Shown here piece after piece: positions 7,473 to 16,620 of a DNA stretch of 64,000 nt (positions within the stretch are counted from its first letter, which is position 1; each line of letters starts with the position of its first letter). The DNA is from Nitrosospira sp. (GTDB lineage: Bacteria; Pseudomonadota; Gammaproteobacteria; Burkholderiales; Nitrosomonadaceae): NCBI GenBank assembly GCA_013821425.1, contig JACDGV010000002.1, positions 62,001-126,000 of the forward strand. The letters are read 5' to 3'. The translations under genes were made by a program, and so were the position numbers. The notes beneath the pieces were generated by a model that had not been told where the DNA came from, did no database searches, and was given only the letters and a program-made list of their open reading frames with translations.

Positions 7473-9557
7473 ATGACCATGAGCCAAATAGCCAAACTGA
7501 CTTATTTATTCAGCGACGTGAAGGCACGTAATCTCGCGGGCCCGCTACTGATATTCATGATTCTTGGCATGATGGTACTGCCTCTGCCCGCTTTCCTGCT
7601 GGACATAATGTTCACCTTCAACATCGCGCTCGCCGCTATGGTGCTACTGGTCAGCATTCATACGCTCAAACCGCTGGATTTCGCGGTGTTTCCCACTGTG
7701 TTGTTGCTTTCGACATTACTGCGGTTGTCGCTCAACGTGGCCTCCACCCGTATTGTGCTCATGGAAGGCCATACCGGCCCGGATGCAGCGGGCAAGGTGA
7801 TTGAGGCCTTTGGCCATTATCTGGTCGGCGGTAATTACACGGTGGGCATCGTCGTTTTCATCATTCTGGTCGTGATCAATTTTATCGTCATTACCAAGGG
7901 CGCGGGCCGCATCGCGGAAGTCGCGGCGCGCTTTACGCTGGATGCGATGCCAGGAAAGCAAATGGCGATCGATGCAGACCTGAATGCCGGTCTCATCGGC
8001 GAAGAAGAGGCAGGCAAGCGGCGGACTACCATCGCCCAGGAAGCAGAGTTTTATGGTTCGATGGATGGGGCCAGCAAGTTCGTGAGGGGGGATGCGATAG
8101 CTGGCATCCTGATATTGTTCATTAACGTGATCGGGGGCTTGGTCATCGGCATGCTGCAGCATGATTTGGACATCGCCACCGCTGCCAGAAACTACACGCT
8201 GCTTGCTATAGGCGATGGCCTGGTCGCCCAGATTCCGGCGCTCATTATCTCTACCGCCGCAGGCTTGGTGGTGAGTCGGGTTGGCACAGATGAGGATATC
8301 AGTACCCAGTTGGCGAGCCAGCTCTTTTCAAAGCCCCAGGTGTTGCTAATGACTGCCGCGATCATCGGCTTCATGGGCCTGATACCGGGCATGCCCCACT
8401 TTGCCTTTCTGTTGCTAGCCGCGCTATTTGGTGGCGGTGCGTATGTCATGGCCCGGCGCGGCAGGCGCGCTTCGGCGCAACCGTCGGCCGCACCCGTGGC
8501 TCCGCCGGAAGCACAGGATGCAACCTGGGATGACGTGATGCCAGTGGATGTTCTTGGGCTCGAAGTGGGATACCGGCTGATCTCGCTGGTGGACAAGGCT
8601 CAGGATGGAGAACTGTTGCGGCGCATCAAGGGGGTACGGAAGAAGTTTGCGCAAGAGATTGGCTACCTGCCCCCCCCGGTGCATATCCGGGACAATCTGG
8701 AGTTACGTCCCAATGCTTACCGCATTACTCTCAAGGGGGTGCAGATCGGCGCTGGAGAAGTCAATGTCGGCCAATACCTGGCAATTGACCCGGGAAGCGT
8801 TTCCGGCAACCTGCCCGGCTCAGTGACCAAGGACCCCGCATTCGGACTACCGGCAGTATGGATCGAGGGCAGCCGGCGGGAGCAGGCTCAGACGCAAGGT
8901 TACACCGTAGTCGATGCCGGTACCGTTGTAGCCACCCATTTGAATCATTTGGTGCATGCGCACGCGGCGGAATTGCTCGGGCGCACGGAAGTGCAGCAGC
9001 TACTCGACCGTTTGGCTAAAGAATCACCCAAGGCGGTCGAGGACCTGACTCCCAAACTCCTGTCGGTCTCGACTCTGCAAAAGGTCTTGCAAAACCTCCT
9101 TGAAGAGAACGTGCACATTCGCGACATGCGAACGATCGCTGATTCCCTGACCGAACATGCTGTCCAGGTGCAGGATGCACATGAATTGACGGCCCTGGTT
9201 CGCATCGCCCTGGGGCGGGCGATCGTGCAGCAAATATGGCCGCAAGCAGGGGAGTTGCAGGTCATGGCGCTGGATTCCGGGCTTGAGAGAATGTTGACGC
9301 AGGTCCTGCAAGCCAGCCCGAATGGAGCCGGGATCGAGCCAGGGCTGGCGGAAACCCTTTTGCGGGAAGCCTCGGGAGCTAGCCAGCGTCAGGAGCAGGT
9401 CGGACTGGTGCCGGTACTGCTGGTGCCCGCGCCGTTGCGCACATTGCTTGCCCGGTTTCTGCGCCGCACGTTGCCACAACTCAAGATTCTGTCACACGCG
9501 GAAGTACCCGATTCCAGCAACATCAAAGTTACCTCTATTCTGGGAGCCAGAGCATGA
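7473..9557 (+). CDS. flhA: Flagellar export gate protein FlhA
   Basis: FlhA is the large ring-forming export-gate protein that couples proton flow to secretion and docks chaperone-substrate complexes. The 694-residue length is standard. About eight hydrophobic segments fill residues 20-320. The FHIPEP-type loop reads TKGAGRIAEVAARFTLDAMPGKQMAIDADLNAG (given here only to name the region, about 145-175) and is highly conserved. The C-terminal half is the soluble docking domain, ending near SILGARA. Start ATG 7473 or ATG 7479 are both possible; neither has a strong ribosome site, which suggests coupling to flhB. Its stop overlaps the flhF start (ATGA). Confidence 0.95.
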   Translation: MTMSQIAKLTYLFSDVKARNLAGPLLIFMILGMMVLPLPAFLLDIMFTFNIALAAMVLLVSIHTLKPLDFAVFPTVLLLSTLLRLSLNVASTRIVLMEGHTGPDAAGKVIEAFGHYLVGGNYTVGIVVFIILVVINFIVITKGAGRIAEVAARFTLDAMPGKQMAIDADLNAGLIGEEEAGKRRTTIAQEAEFYGSMDGASKFVRGDAIAGILILFINVIGGLVIGMLQHDLDIATAARNYTLLAIGDGLVAQIPALIISTAAGLVVSRVGTDEDISTQLASQLFSKPQVLLMTAAIIGFMGLIPGMPHFAFLLLAALFGGGAYVMARRGRRASAQPSAAPVAPPEAQDATWDDVMPVDVLGLEVGYRLISLVDKAQDGELLRRIKGVRKKFAQEIGYLPPPVHIRDNLELRPNAYRITLKGVQIGAGEVNVGQYLAIDPGSVSGNLPGSVTKDPAFGLPAVWIEGSRREQAQTQGYTVVDAGTVVATHLNHLVHAHAAELLGRTEVQQLLDRLAKESPKAVEDLTPKLLSVSTLQKVLQNLLEENVHIRDMRTIADSLTEHAVQVQDAHELTALVRIALGRAIVQQIWPQAGELQVMALDSGLERMLTQVLQASPNGAGIEPGLAETLLREASGASQRQEQVGLVPVLLVPAPLRTLLARFLRRTLPQLKILSHAEVPDSSNIKVTSILGARA

Positions 9558-11179
9558 GTATCAAACGTTTTTTTGCAAAAACGACCAGCGAGGCACTGCG
9601 CAAGGTTCGTGATGCGCTAGGACCTGAAAGCGTGATTCTTTCAAACCGCTCGGTTGATGGCGGCATAGAGATATTGGCCCTGGATCAGGACGCTATGACA
9701 GCGCTGCTGCCTCCTCACCTTCCGGACGCAGGTGTAGCGCCAGTCCGAACACAAACGCCGCAGAGAATTGATGCTTCCGGGCCCGGTTACCAGTTGCACG
9801 TACCCTTATCGCTGAACGAGGACCGTGTCTGGACGCAGTCAGCGGAGGCCGCTTCAGACGCCGCGGGGTTCTCCGCAACGGACTCCCTCTCTCCCCAAGG
9901 CGGGAAGCACGATCAGCGGACGAATTCGCCCGATAGCTCAAACCTTGCAATGTTTCGCGCAATTGCAGGTCATGCAGCCGAGTTCCGCGAAACATCGAAT
10001 CACGTAACGATGACACCGGCGGGATCTGGCAAACGTCGGCCTGCAGCAGACCCGAATGAAACAGCGCAACCAGTGGAACCGGATTTTTCGGCCAGTGTGC
10101 CGGGTTCCGGCAGGAAGCTGCGGACTCCACGCCCCCAGACAGTAAAAACAGGGACCAAGGCCCCCGCAAAAAATCATTCTGCGGGCATTGACGCACGTGA
10201 ACTCGCGAGCGAGGTGGCTGCGAGCGTACTTGGGGAGATAAAGTCGATGCGCGGTGCGCTGGAACAGCAGTTCGCTTCATTAAACCGGAATGAGCAGGAG
10301 CGGCGCGAACCGGTTCGTGGATTGGTATTGCGTCACCTGTTGAGGGTCGGCTTCAGCCATGTGCTGGCGCAGGAACTCCTTGACCAGTTACCCAATGCGA
10401 ACGGCGAGAAAGACACCATAAGTCAAATAAAGACTGTATTGGCCGGCAGGATCGAAGTCATGGGCAATGAGCAGGAAATTCTGGAAAAGGGCGGCGTTTA
10501 TGCGCTGGTGGGCCCCACCGGCGTGGGCAAGACAACAACCACGGCCAAGCTTGCGGCTCGTTGCGTCGTGCGGCATGGGGCAGACAAGCTGGCATTGCTG
10601 ACTACAGACGGCTACCGTATCGGCGGTCACGAGCAACTTCGGATCTACGGCAAGATCCTCGGAGTTACCGTTCATGCTGTCAGGGACAGGCGCGACCTGA
10701 CGCTTGCTTTAACTGAACTGCGGGGCAAGCATATGGTATTGATCGACACAGTAGGTATGGGGCAGCGCGACCGGATGATGGCTGAACAGGTTGCAATGCT
10801 CGCTGGTTGCGGCACCCCGGTGAAGCGCCTGCTACTGCTCAACGCGGCGTCTAATGGCCTTACGCTGAACGAAGTCGCCCACGCATATCGGGGCGACGGT
10901 CTGGCTGGTGCCATTATCACCAAAGTGGACGAAGCGGTTGTCACGGGTTATGCCCTCGACACCGCGATTCGCCATCGCTTGCCGCTTTACTATATCGCCG
11001 GAGGCCAGCGTGTTCCCGAGGATCTCGAACTGGCGGATTCGGCGTACCTGGCAAACTGTGCGCTGGACAACCTCGCTCAGGACTCTCCCTTCGATGCGCC
11101 GGACGAGACCCCCTTGTTCCTGGCGACCCGCAAGAGCGGCCACACAGGACTGGAGATGAACGGAGCCCACCTTGGCTAA
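9554..11179 (+). CDS. flhF: Flagellar placement GTPase FlhF
   Basis: FlhF is an SRP-family GTPase that fixes the site, usually the pole, of flagellum assembly. The 541-residue protein starts MSIKRFFAKTTSEALRKVRDALG, the family N-terminus, followed by a long low-complexity linker (about 60-220) and the NG domain. The P-loop GPTGVGKTTTTAKLAARC is near residue 318, LLTTDGYRIGGHEQLRIYGKIL is the G2/G3 area, DTVGMGQRD replaces the usual DTAGMGQRD, and TKVDEAVVTG is G4. ATGA overlap with flhA and an eight-base overlap with fleN show a tightly coupled operon. Confidence 0.93.
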   Translation: MSIKRFFAKTTSEALRKVRDALGPESVILSNRSVDGGIEILALDQDAMTALLPPHLPDAGVAPVRTQTPQRIDASGPGYQLHVPLSLNEDRVWTQSAEAASDAAGFSATDSLSPQGGKHDQRTNSPDSSNLAMFRAIAGHAAEFRETSNHVTMTPAGSGKRRPAADPNETAQPVEPDFSASVPGSGRKLRTPRPQTVKTGTKAPAKNHSAGIDARELASEVAASVLGEIKSMRGALEQQFASLNRNEQERREPVRGLVLRHLLRVGFSHVLAQELLDQLPNANGEKDTISQIKTVLAGRIEVMGNEQEILEKGGVYALVGPTGVGKTTTTAKLAARCVVRHGADKLALLTTDGYRIGGHEQLRIYGKILGVTVHAVRDRRDLTLALTELRGKHMVLIDTVGMGQRDRMMAEQVAMLAGCGTPVKRLLLLNAASNGLTLNEVAHAYRGDGLAGAIITKVDEAVVTGYALDTAIRHRLPLYYIAGGQRVPEDLELADSAYLANCALDNLAQDSPFDAPDETPLFLATRKSGHTGLEMNGAHLG

Positions 11180-12056
11180 GCCAATACATGACCAGGCGGA
11201 GGGATTGCGCCGCCTGCGGGTGCAGGATTCTCTCCGCATTGTTACTACCACAGCCGGCAGAGCGGGCGCGGGCAAAACAACTACCGTGGTCAATCTGGCG
11301 GTGGCGCTGGCATGCGGTGGAAAAAAAGTGCTGGTGATCGACGAGAACGTGGGCGTCAATAACATTTGCGCGACCCTGGGTTTGAATGCCCACCGCGACT
11401 TGCTGGATGTAATCAGAAGAGATAAGACCGTCGAGGAAGTGATTGTTACCAGTCCCCAGGGTTTCTGCATCCTGCCAGCCGGCCTGGGCATGCGCGTGCT
11501 TGGGGCGCTCAGCCCGGGTGATCAAACCCATCTGATCGGCGCCTTCGCGTCTATAGCTCAGGGCATTGATGTGATATTGATCGACGGGGCGTCGGGACGG
11601 ACCGGTCTTTCGCTTCTGCTTGCCCTGTCCAGCCATGAAATTGTTGTGGTTGTGTCGCCCGAGCCTGCTTCCATCACTGCGGCCTATGCCTTAATCAAGC
11701 ATATCAGCAGCCATCATGAGGATAAACGGGACTACCACGTTCTGGTCAACAAGGCCAGTGTCGAGGCGGAGGCCCGGACGATATTCGACAACATGGAGAG
11801 TGTGGCCAAACGCTACCTGGCAGTCAAACTCCACTTCATGGGCTTTGTTCCCTACGATGGCAAGCATTGCGTGCGCCGCACCCTGGCCGGAGGGTTTTCA
11901 GCCTCGGCTTTGGAAGCGGCATTCGGCCAAGCGGCCGAATCATTAACTTGCTGGCCATGTGAGGACGGCGAGGGACGGGGGCTCGAACGCTTCATGCAGC
12001 GTTTGCTGCAAAGCAGCCAAAACAGCAGGCCGTACATCGCCTCCACTGATTTCTGA
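11172..12056 (+). CDS. fleN: Flagellar number regulator FleN/FlhG (MinD-like ATPase)
   Basis: A 294-residue MinD/ParA-type ATPase that in other bacteria works against FlhF and limits flagellar number. I use TTG 11172, preceded by CGGAG, overlapping the flhF end. The Walker A region near residue 28-38 reads TAGRAGAGKTTTVVNLA: the P-loop lysine is present, but the signature lysine of the deviant MinD motif (KGGxGKT) is Arg, with Ala after it. Later blocks VLVIDENVGVNN (switch I), VILIDGASG (Walker B/switch II) and VLVNKA match the family. Position between flhF and fliA confirms the role. Reduced or altered dimerisation is possible because of the Walker change. Confidence 0.88.
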   Translation: MAKPIHDQAEGLRRLRVQDSLRIVTTTAGRAGAGKTTTVVNLAVALACGGKKVLVIDENVGVNNICATLGLNAHRDLLDVIRRDKTVEEVIVTSPQGFCILPAGLGMRVLGALSPGDQTHLIGAFASIAQGIDVILIDGASGRTGLSLLLALSSHEIVVVVSPEPASITAAYALIKHISSHHEDKRDYHVLVNKASVEAEARTIFDNMESVAKRYLAVKLHFMGFVPYDGKHCVRRTLAGGFSASALEAAFGQAAESLTCWPCEDGEGRGLERFMQRLLQSSQNSRPYIASTDF

Positions 12057-12796
12057 TGGGTAAAGTCATGTATAACTCAGCCGGTACCGTCGATAAACAG
12101 CATCATCTTGAACAGTTCGCTCCGCTTGTCAAACGGATTGCCCATCACATGATGGCCAGGCTACCGGTAAGCGTCGAGGCCGATGATCTCATCCAGGTCG
12201 GGATGATCGGTTTAATGGAAGCCTTGAACCGATATGAGGAGATGCCGGGAGCGCAGTTCGAGACTTATGCACAGCAGCGAATCCGCGGTGCAATGCTGGA
12301 TGAGTTGCGGCAGCTGGACTGGCTGCCGCGCGGCGCACGCAAAAATATGCGTCAAATAGAAGCGGCGATCAATGCGCTGCAACAGCGCCTGGGCCGTTCG
12401 CCTGCAGAGAAGGAGATAGCCAGAGAACTCGGCCTGTCGATTGATGGTTACCACGGGATGCTACTCGATGCGCGCGGTGCCCAGCTGATCCATTATGAAG
12501 ACTTTGCCAAAAGCGACGACGATGACTTTCTGGAGCGTAACTGCGCCGATGCTGGCGCCGATCCGCTGGCGAGTCTGCTGGATGACGATTTGAGGTACGC
12601 ACTGATTGGCGCGATAGATGGCCTTCCCGAGCGGGAAAAGACGTTGATGGGTCTGTATTATGAACAGGAATTGAATTTTAAGGAAATCGGCGCGGTCTTG
12701 GGCGTATCCGAATCCAGGGTATGCCAAATACATAGCCAGGCTGTGGGGCGGCTTCGGGCCAAACTCAAGGAAAGCGCGTGGACTTCAATAGCGTAA
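12056..12796 (+). CDS. fliA: Flagellar sigma factor FliA (sigma-28)
   Basis: FliA directs RNA polymerase to late flagellar genes and is held by FlgM until the hook is complete. The 246-residue protein has region 2 (PLVKRIAHHMMARLP, DDLIQVGMIGLMEALNRYE, FETYAQQRIRGAMLDELR), region 3 (RSPAEKEIARELGLS) and region 4 (LPEREKTLMGLYY, FKEIGAVLGVSESRVCQIHS). Its ATG overlaps the fleN stop by one base; ATG 12068 is an alternative start. The end overlaps motC by 19 bases. The cognate anti-sigma FlgM is in this window at 15100-15396. Confidence 0.95.
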   Translation: MGKVMYNSAGTVDKQHHLEQFAPLVKRIAHHMMARLPVSVEADDLIQVGMIGLMEALNRYEEMPGAQFETYAQQRIRGAMLDELRQLDWLPRGARKNMRQIEAAINALQQRLGRSPAEKEIARELGLSIDGYHGMLLDARGAQLIHYEDFAKSDDDDFLERNCADAGADPLASLLDDDLRYALIGAIDGLPEREKTLMGLYYEQELNFKEIGAVLGVSESRVCQIHSQAVGRLRAKLKESAWTSIA

Positions 12797-13518
12797 TCGG
12801 TATCGTGATCGCTGTAGCTGCCATCTTTGGCGGCCAGGCGCTGGAAGGCGGCCATCCGGCTTCGCTCATGCAGTTCACCGCTTTGGCCATCGTGGTTGGC
12901 GGCACACTGGGCGCGGTATTGTTGCAAAGCCCGGTGCGCCAGTTTGTACTCGCCATGAAGATGAGTCGGTGGGTATTTGTTCCGCCATTACTTGACGTTG
13001 AGGCGCTAGTGCAGCATATCGCAACCTGGAGCGCTGCTGCTCGCAAAGAAGGCCTGCTTTCGCTTGATACGCATGTTGAAGGGATTGATGATCCTTTTGT
13101 AAAAAAGGGGCTGCAACTTGTGGTTGACGGTACCGAACCGCTGGTATTGAAGCGCGTGCTGGAGGTGGAGATCGACACTTTCGAGGATCTTCATCATCAG
13201 GGCGCAAAAGTGTGGGAGGCCGCCGGCGGCTACGCGCCAACTATTGGTATCCTTGGAGCCGTAATGGGCCTTATTCAGGTCATGGAAAATTTGTCCGATC
13301 CGGCCCACCTCGGGACCGGCATTGCAGTCGCGTTCGTCGCGACGATTTATGGCGTCGGGCTGGCTAATCTGGCATTTTTGCCCATAGCGAGCAAGCTCAA
13401 GACCCTGATTGCCCGTCAGGTGCTGATGCGCGAAATGCTGGTGGATGGGTTGGTCGGAATCGCGAGCGGCGAGAACCCGCGCCTGATAACGGGACGTCTG
13501 CGTGGCTACGTCGTATAA
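12778..13518 (+). CDS. motC: Second flagellar stator protein MotC (MotA-like)
   Basis: A 246-residue MotA/PomA/ExbB-type membrane protein, shorter than MotA at 4262. It starts at GTG 12778 inside the end of fliA. It begins DFNSVIGIVIAVAAIFGGQALEGGHPASLMQF, has four membrane segments, the loop ARKEGLLSLDTHVE with conserved Arg/Glu, and GGYAPTIGILGAVMGLIQV with the channel proline. This type matches MotC of pseudomonads and other polar-flagellated proteobacteria, where MotCD support swarming or high-load motion. MotD follows after 97 bases. Whether this stator uses protons or sodium cannot be told. Confidence 0.9.
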   Translation: MDFNSVIGIVIAVAAIFGGQALEGGHPASLMQFTALAIVVGGTLGAVLLQSPVRQFVLAMKMSRWVFVPPLLDVEALVQHIATWSAAARKEGLLSLDTHVEGIDDPFVKKGLQLVVDGTEPLVLKRVLEVEIDTFEDLHHQGAKVWEAAGGYAPTIGILGAVMGLIQVMENLSDPAHLGTGIAVAFVATIYGVGLANLAFLPIASKLKTLIARQVLMREMLVDGLVGIASGENPRLITGRLRGYVV

Positions 13519-13614
13519 CAACTTACATGGTATATCACGCACCTTGGTCGTGGTGAAAAAGGTCCTGATGAGAAAAACTGCACTGACTTCACAGGCGTGT
13601 GAGGGCTTTGCGGG

Positions 13615-14586
13615 ATGAGGATTAGTCAACCGCGTGATTCCGGGACCTCGTCTTCCAACTTATTTCTCAACCAAAGCCTGGCACGACAGGCGCGGAGGCA
13701 CCGGCACGGATCGAAATATGGACTGACAGAGCATGAAAATCACGATCGCTGGATGGTGTCTTATGCAGACTTCATTACACTGCTGCTCGCGATGTTTGTC
13801 GTAATGTACGCGATTTCTCATGTGAACGAGGGTAAATACCGGATATTGACAGGTTCTCTTGTCGGCACCTTCAGCCCGCAGCCAGAGCGTCACAACATCT
13901 TGACCCCCGCGCGGGAGGAGTTGCTGTTGAACGAGAACCTCGCGGCAAAAAAAGTACGCCGATTGGCGGAAGCCCAGCGCCAGCGGCGTGAAGGAATGGA
14001 AATTATAGCTCATGACATCACGGGGGCGTTTGCGCCCTTCGCACATCTTATTCAGAATGGACAGGTGAGGGTGGTTCAAAGCGATCGGGGCGTGAGCGTG
14101 GAGATAAATGCAAACGTACTGTTTGCGCCCGGACAGGCCCTTTTGCAGGAAGACTCCAGCAGGGTGCTGGAAGTAGTAGCCGAGGCATTGAAAGACAGCA
14201 GCCACGCAATTCAGGTGGAAGGCCATACCGATAACATACCAATAGTCACCGAGAAATTTCCTTCCAACTGGGAACTATCGGTGGTGCGCGCCAGCAGCGT
14301 GATACGGTTGCTGATAGAGAACGGGATCGCCGCGAAGCGGTTAGCGGCGGTTGGTTATGGGGAGAACCGGCCAGTGGATTCGAACGATACCGAGGAAGGG
14401 CGAACTCGTAACAGGCGGGTCACAATCACGGTCTTATCCGCTTCGCCAGACACGTTACCCGGTGCCTCATCCAATGATCTGTCCGATCCCTTACCCGAGT
14501 CTTTACCCGAGCCATTATTGGATACGCTGCCCGATCAGGGTAGGGGCATGCGGGTCTTGGGATTTCCGTCTGTAAAAATTTCCTAG
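13615..14586 (+). CDS. motD: Second flagellar stator protein MotD (MotB-like)
   Basis: A 323-residue MotB-family partner of MotC. The single membrane helix WMVSYADFITLLLAMFVVMY holds the proton-carrying Asp at residue 52, and the OmpA-like domain lies at about 200-280 (VEGHTDNIPI, NWELSVVRASSVIRLLIE, NRRVTITVL). The N-terminal extension (about 40 residues, with QARRHRHGSKYGLTEHENH) is typical of MotD. The last 40 residues contain a repeated Pro-Glu/Ser pattern (SDPLPESLPEPLLDTLPD), probably unstructured. It ends the flhB operon and converges on flgN with a 25-base gap that has no clear terminator. Confidence 0.9.
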   Translation: MRISQPRDSGTSSSNLFLNQSLARQARRHRHGSKYGLTEHENHDRWMVSYADFITLLLAMFVVMYAISHVNEGKYRILTGSLVGTFSPQPERHNILTPAREELLLNENLAAKKVRRLAEAQRQRREGMEIIAHDITGAFAPFAHLIQNGQVRVVQSDRGVSVEINANVLFAPGQALLQEDSSRVLEVVAEALKDSSHAIQVEGHTDNIPIVTEKFPSNWELSVVRASSVIRLLIENGIAAKRLAAVGYGENRPVDSNDTEEGRTRNRRVTITVLSASPDTLPGASSNDLSDPLPESLPEPLLDTLPDQGRGMRVLGFPSVKIS

Positions 14587-14611
14587 TAAATCCAGGGAAG
14601 CAGGCCGGAGT

Positions 14612-15085
14612 TCAGACCTCGCCAAGCTCGCGCCCGCCAGAGAACGCCTGGGAGTGCCCATTCGGGCCGTACAACCCCGCGTCCTGCGGGATGGCCTGGA
14701 GTACGGAGAGTGCCTGCCGGGTATAACGCAGGCGCTGGCCAACAAGACTACCGTTGATTTTATTGAGCTGGCTAGCAGTTTCAGCTACCTCAAGCAGTTC
14801 CTCCCAGGCTTCGGCGGCGCCGGGAAAATTCCTTAGTCCTCGTTCCATGTTACGACCGGCGCGGTCCGGTGAGGGGCTAAGCGTCCCCAGCCAGCTCTTG
14901 CGAGCAGCCGCCAGCTGGGCCAGTTGCTGGGTCTGCCGTGCTTTTTCCTGTGCGAGGGGCAGTAGCAGAGACACGTCCGACTGTCGCAGAGCATGCTGCT
15001 CCCGCCGCAAAATATCAATGAAATCATATGTCGCATTGCATTCCGCATTGATTGACGGGATGGGATCGAAAACTGTTTCGCTCAA
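14612..15085 (-). CDS. flgN: Flagellar export chaperone FlgN
   Basis: FlgN chaperones the hook-filament junction proteins FlgK and FlgL, both encoded in this window. The 157-residue protein is helical and acidic, with the loosely conserved FlgN pattern: a first long helix (about 15-65, ILRREQHALRQSDVSLLLPL then EKARQTQQLAQLAA), a middle variable part, and NKINGSLVGQRLRYTRQALSVL near 110-130, whose N-x-x-N-G-x-L-I/V motif is the best signature. ATG 15085 follows flgM by 14 bases, so flgM-flgN are co-transcribed. Confidence 0.88.
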   Translation of the reverse strand: MSETVFDPIPSINAECNATYDFIDILRREQHALRQSDVSLLLPLAQEKARQTQQLAQLAAARKSWLGTLSPSPDRAGRNMERGLRNFPGAAEAWEELLEVAETASQLNKINGSLVGQRLRYTRQALSVLQAIPQDAGLYGPNGHSQAFSGGRELGEV

Positions 15086-15099
15086 GATGACGTCCTAAT

Positions 15100-15396
15100 T
15101 TAACCCTGCCTGCCGCGGATAAGATCACGCACGGTTTCCAGTAAAGCATCCGCCACTTTTTCGGGATTTACGACGAAACGGCCCTCGCTGATTGCCTGCT
15201 TGATTTCTTCCACCCGCGCAGCGTTGAAAGCTTCTCCGCTAGCCAGTCTCTTTTCGAGAGCTTGGAGTTGCGCACTCAGCTGAACGCCCTCGCCCGAAAT
15301 CATGGTTCCAGATGCTTTTGGTGCGGATTTCGCAGCGGACACCGAGGTATCGCCAGCGCCAGTTTCCGTTGCCTTTATCGTATTCTCAATCTTCAT
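15100..15396 (-). CDS. flgM: Anti-sigma-28 factor FlgM
   Basis: FlgM binds FliA and is exported when the hook is finished, releasing late gene expression. The 98-residue protein has the disordered N-terminal half typical of the family (MKIENTIKATETG...) and the C-terminal sigma-binding helices: LSAQLQALEKRLASGEAFNAARVEEIKQAIS is the conserved block, followed by GRFVVNPEKVADALLETV. It lies between flgA and flgN as in most proteobacteria, and faces away from flgB. Confidence 0.92.
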   Translation of the reverse strand: MKIENTIKATETGAGDTSVSAAKSAPKASGTMISGEGVQLSAQLQALEKRLASGEAFNAARVEEIKQAISEGRFVVNPEKVADALLETVRDLIRGRQG

Positions 15397-15538
15397 TGTG
15401 TGTCTCCTGCAGTCAACCTGACAGTTCTAACGGTTGGCCTTGCGGAAACTTAAGGTAAATCCGGTGATATTGTTACACAGTGAACTGATTGAATATGCCT
15501 TTCTTCTGCCGCGACAGGTGGATCAGCGCTACAATCCA

Positions 15539-16255
15539 TCAATAATTCACTTCCACTATTGCTCCGGCACGAGCGATTCCGCTCACCACCGAGCCGGAAG
15601 CGACCCGAACCTGTACCAGTTGTCCGTCAATTGCGTTGTTGAGCGCTTTTCCCTCCGCACTTACGCTGAATCCGCGTCCGCTTGAGACGAGTTTCACGCT
15701 CTGGTTGTGCATTACCGCCGCTTTTGCCCGTAGCATGTCCTGGCGTAACAGGCTGCCGAAGGGGAGGTTGCCAGTCAGCGTCTTGCCCATCGCCTGGTTC
15801 AGATCAGTAATGATACCCGCAGGGAGCTGGGTCAGGTCGCCTCTCTGGAGCGTCAAGTCTGTTGCATGAAGTATATGGCCTGAGGTCAACGGCCGGGCAC
15901 TGACTACGTAATCGGCTATTACCTTCACTGTTGCGCGTACGTAAATAGTCCATGGATGAGGCGAGGTGCATCGCACCACTACCGTTGTATTGCCCCAGGG
16001 CCGGCTGCCAGGTGGCAAGGATGGCTCAAGCACCGCGCAGGACGGAAGGTTTACCCGCGCATCTATGATGCCGGGCTTGATTTCCACCTCCCCGGGAAGA
16101 CCAGCCGATTGCGTATGCAGGAAGCCAAGGACGGTCTCCTGAATAAGACGCGGATCCTGTTTTGCATTCAAAGCCGCCGATGCAGCGGCTGTGCTGGAAA
16201 AGAGGGTGAGCAGGCTCATAGCGCATGCCAGCAGTCGGAAATCGATTAGGGGCAT
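15539..16255 (-). CDS. flgA: P-ring assembly chaperone FlgA
   Basis: FlgA is a periplasmic chaperone needed to polymerise FlgI into the P ring. The 238-residue precursor has a signal peptide (FRLLACAMSLLTLFSSTAAASA) ending near residue 28. The C-terminal SAF domain is clear: VVSARPLTSGHILHATDLTLQ, GKTLTGNLPFGSLLRQDMLR and VKLVSSGRGFSVSAEGKAL, then SGIARAGAIVEV. It is divergent from flgB across 365 bases and lies 142 bases before flgM on the same strand. Confidence 0.93.
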   Translation of the reverse strand: MPLIDFRLLACAMSLLTLFSSTAAASAALNAKQDPRLIQETVLGFLHTQSAGLPGEVEIKPGIIDARVNLPSCAVLEPSLPPGSRPWGNTTVVVRCTSPHPWTIYVRATVKVIADYVVSARPLTSGHILHATDLTLQRGDLTQLPAGIITDLNQAMGKTLTGNLPFGSLLRQDMLRAKAAVMHNQSVKLVSSGRGFSVSAEGKALNNAIDGQLVQVRVASGSVVSGIARAGAIVEVNY

Positions 16256-16620
16256 GACGGTTTCCTGTGAAATAAATATATCAGAAATAAGGTGGATGGG
16301 AAACAGCCCCCAATTCTAGAGCGAGCGATTTTAACCAGTATGCGGAGTTGAGCCTGGTTTTACCCGCTATTTGACCGATTGGCTGAAACCCACCCAGGCT
16401 ACCATCCGCAGTGCGATGATCTGGCCAACGAACTCTATCTTTTTCAAACTACCCATCATTGGATAATGGTGCGAGGAGCGGAAAATCCGAAGCCCGTGCA
16501 TTTCAAAGCCGCAAGATAAGAGGTTTTAATCCCCTTGACTCGTCTTTTGAGCAGAGCCGGCGTCCAATAACATGTCTCATGTAAACCCAGCAGCAACGAA
16601 TGATTGATCGAGGAGGCTTC
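16256..16620. promoter_or_regulatory. Divergent flgA/flgB intergenic region
   Basis: 365 bases without a gene between the leftward flgA and rightward flgB. Both promoters should lie here, probably FlhDC-dependent. An A/T-rich run (AATAAATATATCAGAAATAAGG, 16270-16291) sits just before flgA and TTGACT occurs at 16535, but I could not match a full sigma-70 or sigma-28 promoter. GAGGAGG just before 16621 is the flgB ribosome site. Confidence 0.5.

Noticed and set aside
9693-10280. 195-residue minus-strand frame inside flhF
   Set aside because: It lies opposite the low-complexity linker of flhF and has no family signature; flhF is certain.
16256-16620. Sigma-28 or sigma-54 promoters for flagellar genes
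   Set aside because: I searched by eye for TAAAG with GCCGATAA and for TGGCAC with TTGC before motA, flgB, flgM, flgG and the EAL/HDOD gene, and found no convincing match at the right spacing.
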